NCBI GenBank assembly: GCA_947372865.1
Contig: CANBVJ010000023.1
Coordinates: 1-43,976, forward strand
Direction of reading: 5' to 3'
Length of the DNA stretch: 43,976 nt
DNA from: Comamonadaceae bacterium
GTDB taxonomy: Bacteria; Pseudomonadota; Gammaproteobacteria; Burkholderiales; Burkholderiaceae_C
A model generated the notes under the pieces. That model did not search any database and was not told the DNA's origin. It was given only the letters and a program-made list of their open reading frames with translations. Both the position numbers and the translations under genes were made by a program. Shown here in pieces: positions 16,966 through 25,118 of the stretch (position 1 is its first letter; every line of letters begins with the position of its first letter).

Positions 16966-17973
16966 TCAACGTTGGAATTTCGCGCCGGCAGGATGGTTGG
17001 AACCATGCACCAGCAAGTGGCAGTTCAGGCAGGCGCGTCCGGCGGTCTGCGCGTTGGCAGCCTGGTTGCCAGGCGCTTGTGTGCCGTTCACCGTAGTCAA
17101 CGTGCCTTTGGCTAGGCCAAAGGCGCTGCGCACCGTGGAACCATGGTCACCGCTATGGCATTCCTGGCACAGGAAAGGTGCACGGGCTTTGAGCAAGGGC
17201 GCGTTGACCGAACCGTGAGGGGTGTGACAGTTGCTGCAATCGTCAGTCACTGGCGCGTGTTCCCACAGGAAGGGCCCGCGTTTTTCGGCATGGCAGGTGT
17301 AGCAGGTGTCGTTCACGCTGTTTTTCACCAGCAATTTAGGACCGGTTGTGCCGTGGGGGTTATGGCAGTCAGAGCAAGTCATCTTGCCGGCATCCAAGGG
17401 ATGGGTGGAATTGCGGTGGGTCTGAGCGCGCTCAGACTTATGGCAGGAGAAGCACACTTCTGGTTGGGTACGTTTGGCCAGCACTGGATCGGCCTTCACG
17501 TGAACCGCGTGGCAGGATGAGCAGGCGACGTCACGGCTTTGGTGTTGGCTGCCCTCCCAATGCGCGCGCTTGCCCGACTTGTGGCAGCCGATACAGGCTT
17601 CGCCTTGGACCTGGGCGCTGGAAGCGGGGAAAGCACCCTTCTTGAACACAATGTCCGGCGCAGCGCGACCTTTGACGGCCGGGTCACCCAATACGTGCTT
17701 GTCGCTCGCGCCATGGCAAGACTGGCAGGTCGGCGTGCGCGGGTCGCCGCGAACCCCGTGCTTGGTCTGGTACAGGCTCAGGACCGGTGCGGTTTCGCTT
17801 TCGTCATGGCATTTGGTGCAGACCGCGTCTTTTTTGAGCGCGTCTTGCGCCAATGCAGACTTGGTAGCGCCTACGGCGATTTCAGGCAGTTTGCTGTCTT
17901 GCGCCCAGGCGGGTGCAGCGAACAGACCGGCTGCCAAGGCGCAGGTGGCGAGCAGTTTGGAGATGGTTTTCAT
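16966..17973 (-). CDS. mtoA: DmsE/MtrA/MtoA family decaheme c-type cytochrome
   Basis: 335 aa, close to MtrA (about 333 aa). It has a signal peptide (about 1-25, ending AWAQ) and exactly ten CxxCH sites at about residues 52, 83, 127, 151, 174, 200, 224, 246, 269 and 315. The C-terminal CLNCHLLVHGSNHP segment is typical of the DmsE/MtrA group. The long N-terminal extension of PioA is absent, so it is of MtrA/MtoA type. It is expected to sit inside the MtrB-like barrel and form a haem wire through the outer membrane. It lies 25 nt before the porin gene and 42 nt after the monoheme gene. Whether electrons run inward (metal oxidation) or outward (metal reduction) cannot be read from sequence. Confidence 0.96.
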   Translation of the reverse strand: MKTISKLLATCALAAGLFAAPAWAQDSKLPEIAVGATKSALAQDALKKDAVCTKCHDESETAPVLSLYQTKHGVRGDPRTPTCQSCHGASDKHVLGDPAVKGRAAPDIVFKKGAFPASSAQVQGEACIGCHKSGKRAHWEGSQHQSRDVACSSCHAVHVKADPVLAKRTQPEVCFSCHKSERAQTHRNSTHPLDAGKMTCSDCHNPHGTTGPKLLVKNSVNDTCYTCHAEKRGPFLWEHAPVTDDCSNCHTPHGSVNAPLLKARAPFLCQECHSGDHGSTVRSAFGLAKGTLTTVNGTQAPGNQAANAQTAGRACLNCHLLVHGSNHPAGAKFQR

Positions 17974-18015
17974 GGATTTTTTCCAGCAGATGGTCAGGTA
18001 GGAAGTGCGGCGCGC

Positions 18016-18375
18016 TTACTGCGACAAGATCCACTGCACCAGGTTTTTGATCTGCGCCATGTCTTTGGGGGGCGATGTCTTGACGATCTTGTGTTCTTCT
18101 TCGTGGCCGTCGGCAAACTTGGCTTTTTCGCCGGACATGATGTGCTCGATCAGGCGGGCCTCAGCGCCAGCCTTGCCCTTGAACTTCTCTGCGACGCTCT
18201 TGTAAGAGGGGCCGTCCTTGTCCTTGTCGATGGCGTGGCATTTCAGGCAGTTGTTCTGCCGCGCCAGGGCCTTGGCCGCTTCCACGTCCACTTCCGCGTG
18301 GGCAGAGAACGCCGCCAGGCAAAGGGCAGCGCCCGCTGCGAGTGTTGCGAATCGAGAGTGGAATTGAAGTGCCAT
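18016..18375 (-). CDS. mtoD: Small monoheme class I cytochrome c (MtoD-like periplasmic shuttle)
   Basis: 119 aa. It has a signal peptide (about 1-27, ending SAHA), one haem site CLKCH at about 43-47, and a C-terminal helix with a likely axial Met at about 106 (PPKDMAQIKNLVQWILSQ). The DKDGPSYKSVAEKFKG segment is typical of c551/c5-like soluble cytochromes. The start is the ATG at 18375, with AAGGTG upstream as ribosome site; the longer open frame upstream has no signal peptide. As first gene of the cytochrome group, before the decaheme gene, it has the position and size of MtoD of Sideroxydans, an electron carrier between the outer-membrane conduit and the inner membrane. That functional match is inference. 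Confidence 0.9.
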   Translation of the reverse strand: MALQFHSRFATLAAGAALCLAAFSAHAEVDVEAAKALARQNNCLKCHAIDKDKDGPSYKSVAEKFKGKAGAEARLIEHIMSGEKAKFADGHEEEHKIVKTSPPKDMAQIKNLVQWILSQ

Positions 18376-18538
18376 GGTGTTCACCTTGTCAAAAGTTGGA
18401 GATCGGGCTCTGACAGGCGCATGCATGCCAAAGACTGGATCTGAGTTTGAGTGAGGTGGCCGCCCAAAGCCATCGGACAGCGATGAAAGCGCGCCTGGGA
18501 ATATTCCTAGGCACGCTAGGAATGCAGGCCTTGCGGAC
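18376..18538 (-). promoter_or_regulatory. Probable promoter/operator region of the cytochrome-ccm operon
   Basis: 163 nt between the response-regulator stop and the MtoD-like start, the largest gap inside the 15-gene block. It contains three related heptamers: TGGGAAT (18496-18502), its inverted partner ATTCCTA (18503-18509) directly against it, and TAGGAAT (18517-18523). NarL/FixJ-type regulators commonly bind paired heptamers, so these are candidate sites. A GCATGCATGC palindrome lies at 18419-18428. A TTGACA occurs on the minus strand only 17 nt before the ATG, too close to serve as a -35 for this gene. I could not place a convincing -10. Confidence 0.5.
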
Positions 18539-19210
18539 TTATGGGGTCGGCGCTTCGCTCGACAAATCGTCAAGCAAGTGGTGCTCCAGCGCGTAGCGCA
18601 CCAGGTCAACCTGGCTGCTCATGCCCATCTTGCTGAGAATATTGGTCTTGTGGGTGCTGACCGTCTTGATGCTGAGCGACAGCTCTTCGGCCATAGCGGT
18701 CATGGTCACGCCGCGCACGATGCGGCTAAACACCTCAAATTCGCGGTTACTCAGGGCCGTGTGCGGCAGGTCGTGGCCGGCAGGCGACACGTCCAGCGCC
18801 AGCAACTCAGCCACCTTGGGGCTGATGTACATGCCGCCCTGGGCCAGGCGGCGCATGGCCGGCAGCAGCAAGTCCATGTCACCGTCTTTGGACAAATAGC
18901 CGCGCGCCCCGGCACGGATGGCGCGTACCGCGTATTGCTCTTCGTGGTGCATGCTGAAGATCAGCACCGGCAGGCGGGGCCGTTCGGCCTTGATCAGCTT
19001 GATCAGCTCCAGACCGTTGCGCCCCGGCATGGAAATGTCCAGCACCACTACCGCCCAGTCGCGCTGGCGCACCATGTCGAGCGCGGTGTTTCCGTTGTTG
19101 GCTTCGCCTGCGACCACAAAGTCGGTGGTGTCGGCCAAAATGTTTTTCAGACCGTTGCGGATGATGGCGTGGTCGTCAGCCAGCAGCACTTGCCATTTTG
19201 GGGTGTTCAT
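18539..19210 (-). CDS. NarL/FixJ family two-component response regulator
   Basis: 223 aa. The receiver domain (about 7-120) has the acidic pair in LLADDHAIIRNGL, the phosphoacceptor Asp at about 58 in VVVLDISMPG, and the switch Lys in GARGYLSKDG. The C-terminal LuxR-type helix-turn-helix (about 150-210) reads LSNREFEVFSRIVRGVTMTAMAEELSLSIKTVSTHK in pieces typical of GerE domains. It overlaps the kinase gene by 4 nt, so they form a pair. Placed directly upstream of the cytochrome operon and in the same direction, it is the natural candidate to control it. Confidence 0.95.
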   Translation of the reverse strand: MNTPKWQVLLADDHAIIRNGLKNILADTTDFVVAGEANNGNTALDMVRQRDWAVVVLDISMPGRNGLELIKLIKAERPRLPVLIFSMHHEEQYAVRAIRAGARGYLSKDGDMDLLLPAMRRLAQGGMYISPKVAELLALDVSPAGHDLPHTALSNREFEVFSRIVRGVTMTAMAEELSLSIKTVSTHKTNILSKMGMSSQVDLVRYALEHHLLDDLSSEAPTP

Positions 19211-21228
19211 GCAAGCGCCTCCTGCGCGGTCAATTCCAGCGTCACTTCCACTGTGGTGCCGCCACTTGGGCGGCGAAACACCCGCAAGCGCGCACCCACA
19301 GCGCGTGCGCGCTCGCGCATGCTGACCATGCCAATGCCGCCCGAGTTGGGTGTCTCGGGCACGCCAACGCCGTTGTCCTCAATGCGCAGCACCAGTGTGT
19401 CCTCCACGCGGTCCAGCGTTACACCCACAGTCGTAGCCTTGGCGTGGCGCACCACGTTGGTCAAAGACTCCTGAACGATGCGAAACAGCGCTGTGGTCAA
19501 CACTTCGCCTTGCACCAGACCGGGCTCGCCCAGGCGCAAATCAATGCTCAGACCACTGTGCTTGGCCAACTCGCGGGTTTGCCAGGCCACCGCGTCGGCA
19601 AAGCCCAGCTCGTCCAGAATGGCCGGGCGAAGTTCGGAGGACAAACGCCGCACCGAGCTGATGGCGCCGTTGAGCGTCTGGCGCATCGTGTCCAGGTGTT
19701 CCTGGTCCACGCCCCGCCCTTCTTTCATGCGCGTGCCCAGCCAAAGCAAATTGAGCTTGAGCCCGGTGAGTTGCTGGCCCAGGTCGTCGTGCAGTTCGCG
19801 CGAGATGCGGGTGCGCTCGTCTTCGCGCACGGTTTGTTGGTCCACGTACAAGGCACGCAGTTGCGAATTCATGAACTGCAGCTCCAGCTTGGCGCGGCGC
19901 TGCTCGGTCACGTCGCGCAGCACTGCGGTCATCTGCAGCTTGCCGCCAATCTCCGTTTTGGAAATGGACGACTCAATCGGAAACTCGCTGCCATCACGCC
20001 GTTGGCCAAAAATCTCCAGTTGTCCGGCCATGGCGCGCGGGCTGTCCTGGCTTTTGCCAAAGGCCATGGCCAGCGCATCATGCCGCTGGCGCATGTGCGC
20101 AGGCATCAGCATCGCCAGGGGTTGGCCCACGGCCTGGGCTTGCGAAAAGCCAAACATGGCCTCGGCCGCCGGGTTGAACAGGCAAATCGTCATCGTCTCG
20201 TCCACCGCCACAATGGCGTCCTTGACCGATTCCACCGTGTGCAAATAGCGGTTGTCCGCCTCGCTCAGGGCCGCAGCCAAAGAGGCCTCGCGCAGCAGCT
20301 TTTGGCTCAGGAAAAAAGCCACAAACAAGGTAAACACGCACAAAAGCAAAACCGCCAGCAGGATGGGAACCGCAATTTCGCGCCAGGACGCCAGACTTTG
20401 CTCCTCATCGTCGCTCACGCTGAGCAGCACCGGAAACGCCGCCAACCGCCCCAGTGCAAACACCACGCGCGCACCATCGCCGCCGGCGTGCACCAGGGTG
20501 CGCACGCCTTCGCCCGGTGTGGTCAAACGCTGGCGACTGAGTTCCATCGCCTTGGCGCCCAGGTCGTTTTCACGGTGGGGCCAACTCGCCAACAGCGTGC
20601 CGTCTTCCAGGTACAGGGCGATGGGGCGAACGAAGTCGAGCTTGGCGCGGTAATAAATCGCCTCAAAACCCGCCAAATCAATCTCGGCCACCACGGCGCC
20701 GCGAAACTCCCCGCTGGGCGCCTCCAGCGCGCGGGCCACGCGCAGGGTCCAGCGTCCCGTGACAGGATCGCGCAGCGGCCGGTCCAGGGCCACCCCCTTG
20801 GTATGGCCCACGCCAAAGGCTGTGAAATAGGCCGCCGTGCGAGCCGCGCTGACATCGGCGTCCGGCGGTCGGGACGCATTGACCCACTGGCCCTGGGCGT
20901 CGAGCAAAAACAAGGAGTTGATTTGGGTGTGGCCCGCCGTGCGCGTGGCCAGCAGTAGGCGGGTCAGCTCGCTGTCGAGCGGAATCTGGCTGCCGTAGCT
21001 CGAAGCCAGGCGCTCTTGCACGCCTTGCAGCACCTGGTCCACGGCGTCGAGCTGTTGCTGGCTCTGGTCTATCAGCATTTCGGCCAGGCTGGCCGTTTCG
21101 AGTTGCGCGTGTTTGAGCTCTTGCGCGCGCAGGCTCCACAGCAACAAGCCGGTGGTGAGCAGCACCGCCGCAATGGTCAGGGCGGCCAGCACACCGACGG
21201 CCTGGTAAGGCCGAACTAAAAATCGCAT
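19207..21228 (-). CDS. Membrane sensor histidine kinase with Cache-like and PAS domains (HisKA_3 type)
   Basis: 673 aa from the ATG at 21228; a TTG start at 21285 would add 19 residues, but the ATG is followed directly by the first membrane helix. Layout: helix 1 at about 9-32, a periplasmic sensor region of about 250 residues with a Cache-like appearance (LIDQSQQQLDAVDQVLQGV, later LYLEDGTLLASWP), helix 2 at about 284-308, a PAS domain at about 325-445, HisKA_3 with the phosphoacceptor His at about 480 in RISRELHDDLGQQL, and HATPase_c with FRIVQESLTNVVRHAKA and EDNGVGVP. The PAS contains MPAHMRQRHD, where the His aligns with the haem-ligating His of FixL. It partners the adjacent response regulator. 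The signal is unknown; redox state, oxygen or a small ligand are possible. Confidence 0.93.
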   Translation of the reverse strand: MRFLVRPYQAVGVLAALTIAAVLLTTGLLLWSLRAQELKHAQLETASLAEMLIDQSQQQLDAVDQVLQGVQERLASSYGSQIPLDSELTRLLLATRTAGHTQINSLFLLDAQGQWVNASRPPDADVSAARTAAYFTAFGVGHTKGVALDRPLRDPVTGRWTLRVARALEAPSGEFRGAVVAEIDLAGFEAIYYRAKLDFVRPIALYLEDGTLLASWPHRENDLGAKAMELSRQRLTTPGEGVRTLVHAGGDGARVVFALGRLAAFPVLLSVSDDEEQSLASWREIAVPILLAVLLLCVFTLFVAFFLSQKLLREASLAAALSEADNRYLHTVESVKDAIVAVDETMTICLFNPAAEAMFGFSQAQAVGQPLAMLMPAHMRQRHDALAMAFGKSQDSPRAMAGQLEIFGQRRDGSEFPIESSISKTEIGGKLQMTAVLRDVTEQRRAKLELQFMNSQLRALYVDQQTVREDERTRISRELHDDLGQQLTGLKLNLLWLGTRMKEGRGVDQEHLDTMRQTLNGAISSVRRLSSELRPAILDELGFADAVAWQTRELAKHSGLSIDLRLGEPGLVQGEVLTTALFRIVQESLTNVVRHAKATTVGVTLDRVEDTLVLRIEDNGVGVPETPNSGGIGMVSMRERARAVGARLRVFRRPSGGTTVEVTLELTAQEALA

Positions 21229-21338
21229 AAGGTAAAAATTCCAGGAGCGGTGGCCGATCCAAAGGCGGATCGGCGCGGCCCGCAAGCGCGAACCCAGCTA
21301 AAAGACCACTGTAGCAGAAGGGATTTTCAAGCGCCTTT

Positions 21339-22328
21339 TTAGGCTTCTGCAGGCGCCACCGTCACCCGCACGTGCAGCGTGTGGTTGGCGCCGCCTTGCA
21401 GCACGCCGCGCAGGGGCGACACGTCAGCAAAGTCGCGCCCCACCGCCAGGCGCACGTAATCGTGCCCCGGCGTGCCCAGGCCGGCGCGGTTGTTGGTCGG
21501 GTCCAGGTCCAGCCAGCCGCCGTGGGGCAAGCCCTGGCTGCCACCCAGCTCGGGCAGATATACGGCCACCCAGGCGTGCGATGCGTCCGCGCCGGTCAGG
21601 CGCGGCTGGCCCGGGGGCGGCTCGGTCAGCATGTAGCCGCTTACATAGCGGGCGGCCAGGCCCAGCGAGCGCAAGCAGGCCAAGAGCACGTGGGCAAAGT
21701 CCTGGCAGACGCCCCGGCGGTCGGCCAGCACTTCGAGTGCCGGGGTGCTGATCTCGGTGCTGAGCGCCTCGTACACAAAATCATGGTGGATGCGCTCCAT
21801 CAGCTCGCAGGCCGCCGCAGCAAGGGGCCGTCCCAGGCTAAAGCTGGGTGCGGCATAGGCCGCAAACGCCGCGTCCACCGGCGCGTGGTGCGATGCGTAG
21901 CTGAACTCGCTGACCGCGTCCCCGGCTTGGCCTGCGGCGTAACAAAACAGATCGCGCGCCGCTTCCCACGGCTGGCCGGCGCGGCGGGCCAGCGCCAGCG
22001 TTTCAATGTCTGACCCTGCGCTGCCTGCCGCGTCGGGTGCGCGCGCCATAGCGTCCACCAGGTCGCCCTGCGGTCCGTGGGTGCGCACCTCGCTATAGGC
22101 GCTCACTTCCATGCTTTGGTGAAAAGACGACATGGCCCAGTAGCTGCGGTGGTTGCCAAAGGCGTCTTGCCGGGTGTCAAAGTCGGCGCACCGGGGCGCC
22201 ACATCGATGCGGTGGCTCAGGCAAGTTTGGTAGGGCGTGTCTGGCGGCTGCAAATGCGCCATATGCTGCGCCGTGTCCACGCCGGGGGCGTAGTCGTAAT
22301 GGGTTTCGTGGGTGATGCGCAGCAACAT
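21339..22328 (-). CDS. Transglutaminase-like cysteine peptidase family protein
   Basis: 329 aa from the ATG at 22328, which gives the standard N-terminus MLLRITHETHYDYAPGV of the bacterial transglutaminase N-terminal domain; the longer open frame upstream is inside the neighbouring gene. The catalytic triad is visible: Cys at about 208 (RRGVCQDFAHVLL), His at about 251 (DASHAWVAVYLP) and Asp at about 276 (WLDLDPTNN). It is cytoplasmic, as no signal is seen. It is the third gene of a cluster with an ATP-grasp/alpha-E fusion and a giant transglutaminase. Such clusters are predicted to make and process a peptide or modify proteins through amide bonds; the substrate is not known to me. Confidence 0.92.
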   Translation of the reverse strand: MLLRITHETHYDYAPGVDTAQHMAHLQPPDTPYQTCLSHRIDVAPRCADFDTRQDAFGNHRSYWAMSSFHQSMEVSAYSEVRTHGPQGDLVDAMARAPDAAGSAGSDIETLALARRAGQPWEAARDLFCYAAGQAGDAVSEFSYASHHAPVDAAFAAYAAPSFSLGRPLAAAACELMERIHHDFVYEALSTEISTPALEVLADRRGVCQDFAHVLLACLRSLGLAARYVSGYMLTEPPPGQPRLTGADASHAWVAVYLPELGGSQGLPHGGWLDLDPTNNRAGLGTPGHDYVRLAVGRDFADVSPLRGVLQGGANHTLHVRVTVAPAEA

Positions 22329-22329
22329 G

Positions 22330-25071
22330 TCAGGCGCCCACGCTTTGCGATGACTCGCCGCTGTGGGCAAAGAACAGGGTGTTGAGGCTGTCCGAGGTGG
22401 CGCGTGCTGCGTCGCGGCAGTCTTGCAGCAACAGCAACAGGGCCGGCGTGGTGTGCAAACCGTCGGGGCACAGGGCGCGCAGGTCGGCGCTGGCGAGCCG
22501 GGGCACGCGCGCGGCCAACACTTCGGTGCCGCCGTCAGCCAGGCCACCCATGCGCGCCAGACGCGCGCGCAGCGTGTGCGCCACCCAGGCCAGGGCGCGC
22601 GGGTTGTCGGCGTTGGTCAGCAACAACTCCAGCAATGCGCTCACGGTGCGCGACTGCTGGTACTGGGCGTGAAAGCTGATGGTGCTGTCAAACAGTGCGA
22701 GCACCGCGTCAAAACCGGCCTGCTCTTGCAGCGCACCGGCGCCCACGGCGCAGCTAAGCGCATGGGCCAAAAAGTCCAGGCGCTCGATGTGGCGGCCAAT
22801 GGAGAGCAGGCGCCAGCCATCATCGCGCGTCATGCGGTCGGTCTGCGCGCCGGTCAGCGCGGCCATAAGCTGGCTGGTGCGTACCAGCACGCGCTGCGCT
22901 TGCACCGGGTCGTGGCGGTCGGTCACGTCGGGCTGCAGCAAGGTGTTTTGCGCTTGTTCGATCAGACTCCAGTGCTCGGGCGAGAGCCGCTCGCGCACGC
23001 ACGAGGCGGCCAAAAACACGGCCTTGAGGTTAAAGCCCACGCCGGTGGTGTGCTGCGTGTCCCACAGACCTGCCACCAGCGACCGCTCAAACACCCGGCG
23101 CGACTGCTGCGCTGCGGGCACGCCCGCCACCACCAGACCGTGGGCCACGGCAAGCTGATTAAGCCAGGCGATCAGGGGCGCGCAGGTTTGGTCTTCGCTG
23201 CCCAGCACGTCGAGCGACAGGCGGGTGAGGCGCAAGATGTTTTCACTGCGCTCGGTGTAGCGGCCCATCCAGAACAGGTTTTCCGCCGCACGGCTGGTCA
23301 CGATGCGCTGGCGCAGCGCGCCTGCGGCCAGGGTGGGCGTGAGCGAAGGCGTGCCCTGCCAGGGCCGCAGGGGTGCGGTACTGTCCGGCACGGGGGCGCT
23401 TGGGGTTTGGTTTTGAATTTGGCCTGAACCCTGAGCTTGGCTTTGACTTTGGCTTTGGTTCTGACCGTCCGGCGCCGCAGCAGCACTGGGCGCGCCCGAG
23501 CGGCCCGTCAGCACCCAGACATCGGCGCTGCTACCGCCGCGCTGCATGGACGCAATACCTTCTTGCGTGCCCAGGCGCGCCAGCCCGCCAGGCAGCACGT
23601 TCCAGCCGCCTTGCGCATTGGCCAGGGCAAACACCCGCAAAATCACCGGGCGCGCGCCAACGGAAGGCACCGCCGCATCGGCCTGCCACACCGGCGTGTG
23701 CGAAATCGGCAAAAACGCCTGCAGCGTGTGCGCCGCGCCGTCCCGAAAAATGCGGCCCGAACATTCGTCGCGCTCGCGCTGCGACAGCGTGCGCCCAAGC
23801 ACCGGCTCAAAACTGTTGCGGCTCGAAAACGCCGGGTAGCTGGGTTTGATGACGCAGTCGCCCATGCGCGGCAGCACCTGCTGCATGGCGCTGCGCTCGC
23901 CGCACCACCAGCTCGGAATGGCCGGCAGGCGCAGCTCTTCGCCCAGCACCGACAGGGAAAGAGCCGGCATAAAGCCCAAAAGCGCGCTCGACTCCAAAAA
24001 GCCCGAACCCGGCGCATTGGCCAGCAGCACATTGCCCGCGCGCACCACTTGCAACATGCCCGGCACGCCCAGGCTGGACTCGGCGCGCAGCTCCAGCGGG
24101 TCAAGCCAGGCGTCGTCCACGCGCTTGAGCAGGCCATGCACGCGCTGCAAACCTTGCAGGGTTTTGAGGTACAGCTTTTGGTGGCGCACCAGCAAGTCGC
24201 CACCTTGCACCAGGGTCAGGCCCAGGTAGCGCGCCAGATACGCGTGCTCAAAATAGGTTTCGTTGTAGGGGCCGGGTGTGAGCAAGGCGATGTGCGCGTC
24301 CGCCCCGGCAGGCGAGCGCTGTTTGAGCCCGTCCACCAGGCCGCGATAAGCATCGGCCAGGCGCTGCACCGGCATGGTTTCAAACGCCTGGGGAAACTGG
24401 CGCGAGATCAGCAGCCGGTTTTCCAGCAAATAACCCAGGCCCGACGGCGCCTCGGTGCGCTGCGACAGCATCCACCAACAACCGTCCGGGCCGCGCGCCA
24501 GATCAAAGGCGGCGAGTGCCAAATGCTGGCCGCCCACGGGTGCTACGCCTTGCATGGCGTGCAAATAGCCGGGGTGGCCTTGCACCAGCGCGGTGGGCAA
24601 CATGCCGGTCTTGAGCAGGCGCTGGGGGCCGTAGGTGTCGGCCATGACGTGTTCGAGCAGGCGCATGCGCTGCAGCACGCCAGACTCGATTTGCTGCCAG
24701 CTCAGGGCGTCCACCATCAGCGGCAGCAGGTCGAGCGACCAGGGGCGCTGGGGCCGGTCGGCGTCGGCGTAGACGTTGTACGAGATGCCGTTGTCGCGCA
24801 CCTGGCGCTCAAGCTGGGCCACACGCGGGTTCAGACCCACCAGGCCTTGGGGCCCGAGGTGCTGCACAAACTCGGACCAAGGGCCGCTCAGGGGCACAAA
24901 GTCGGGGTCACCTTCGGGCGGTGTGAGGTCCAGGCCGCCACGCAACTCGTCCCACACGCCGGGTGGCGCCGCCTGCGCTCGGCGCAGCAGCTCCAGGGTG
25001 CTCAGGTCCGGGGCGGCAGACGCCGCGCGCGGCGACCCCGACAGGGGCGAGAAGGTTTTGTAGTTTTCCAC
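22330..25071 (-). CDS. Circularly permuted ATP-grasp / alpha-E domain fusion protein
   Basis: 913 aa. The N-terminal part (about 60-510) is a circularly permuted ATP-grasp type 2 domain (DUF404/407) with GPYNETYFEHAYLARYLG, GVPGMLQVVRAGNVLLANAPGSG in pieces, and WWCGERSA. The C-terminal part (about 590-900) is an alpha-E (DUF403) domain opening AAENLFWMGRYTERSENILRL, its hallmark. The two are often separate genes; here they are fused through a Gln/Ser-rich low-complexity linker (about 530-560). The ATP-grasp domain should form an amide bond from a carboxyl-phosphate intermediate; alpha-E is of unknown role. The stop is 1 nt from the start of the downstream transglutaminase gene. Confidence 0.92.
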   Translation of the reverse strand: MENYKTFSPLSGSPRAASAAPDLSTLELLRRAQAAPPGVWDELRGGLDLTPPEGDPDFVPLSGPWSEFVQHLGPQGLVGLNPRVAQLERQVRDNGISYNVYADADRPQRPWSLDLLPLMVDALSWQQIESGVLQRMRLLEHVMADTYGPQRLLKTGMLPTALVQGHPGYLHAMQGVAPVGGQHLALAAFDLARGPDGCWWMLSQRTEAPSGLGYLLENRLLISRQFPQAFETMPVQRLADAYRGLVDGLKQRSPAGADAHIALLTPGPYNETYFEHAYLARYLGLTLVQGGDLLVRHQKLYLKTLQGLQRVHGLLKRVDDAWLDPLELRAESSLGVPGMLQVVRAGNVLLANAPGSGFLESSALLGFMPALSLSVLGEELRLPAIPSWWCGERSAMQQVLPRMGDCVIKPSYPAFSSRNSFEPVLGRTLSQRERDECSGRIFRDGAAHTLQAFLPISHTPVWQADAAVPSVGARPVILRVFALANAQGGWNVLPGGLARLGTQEGIASMQRGGSSADVWVLTGRSGAPSAAAAPDGQNQSQSQSQAQGSGQIQNQTPSAPVPDSTAPLRPWQGTPSLTPTLAAGALRQRIVTSRAAENLFWMGRYTERSENILRLTRLSLDVLGSEDQTCAPLIAWLNQLAVAHGLVVAGVPAAQQSRRVFERSLVAGLWDTQHTTGVGFNLKAVFLAASCVRERLSPEHWSLIEQAQNTLLQPDVTDRHDPVQAQRVLVRTSQLMAALTGAQTDRMTRDDGWRLLSIGRHIERLDFLAHALSCAVGAGALQEQAGFDAVLALFDSTISFHAQYQQSRTVSALLELLLTNADNPRALAWVAHTLRARLARMGGLADGGTEVLAARVPRLASADLRALCPDGLHTTPALLLLLQDCRDAARATSDSLNTLFFAHSGESSQSVGA

Positions 25072-25118
25072 TAGGCGGGATTATTGCGGGCTTTGGCCAG
25101 GCGGGGCTTTGCGCCCGC

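Noticed and set aside
16966..17973. Calling the decaheme protein DmsE of a DMSO respiration system
   Set aside because: The sequence fits the DmsE/MtrA family, but no DmsA/DmsB-type molybdoenzyme is encoded nearby, and a MtoD-like gene and CymA-like gene are.
18356..18363. TTGACA on the minus strand near the MtoD-like start as a -35 box
   Set aside because: It lies about 17 nt before the ATG, leaving no room for a -10 and a transcription start before the gene.
18405..18440. A sigma-54-like TTGGCA...GC element upstream of the MtoD-like gene
   Set aside because: The GG and GC dinucleotides do not fall at the required -24/-12 spacing.
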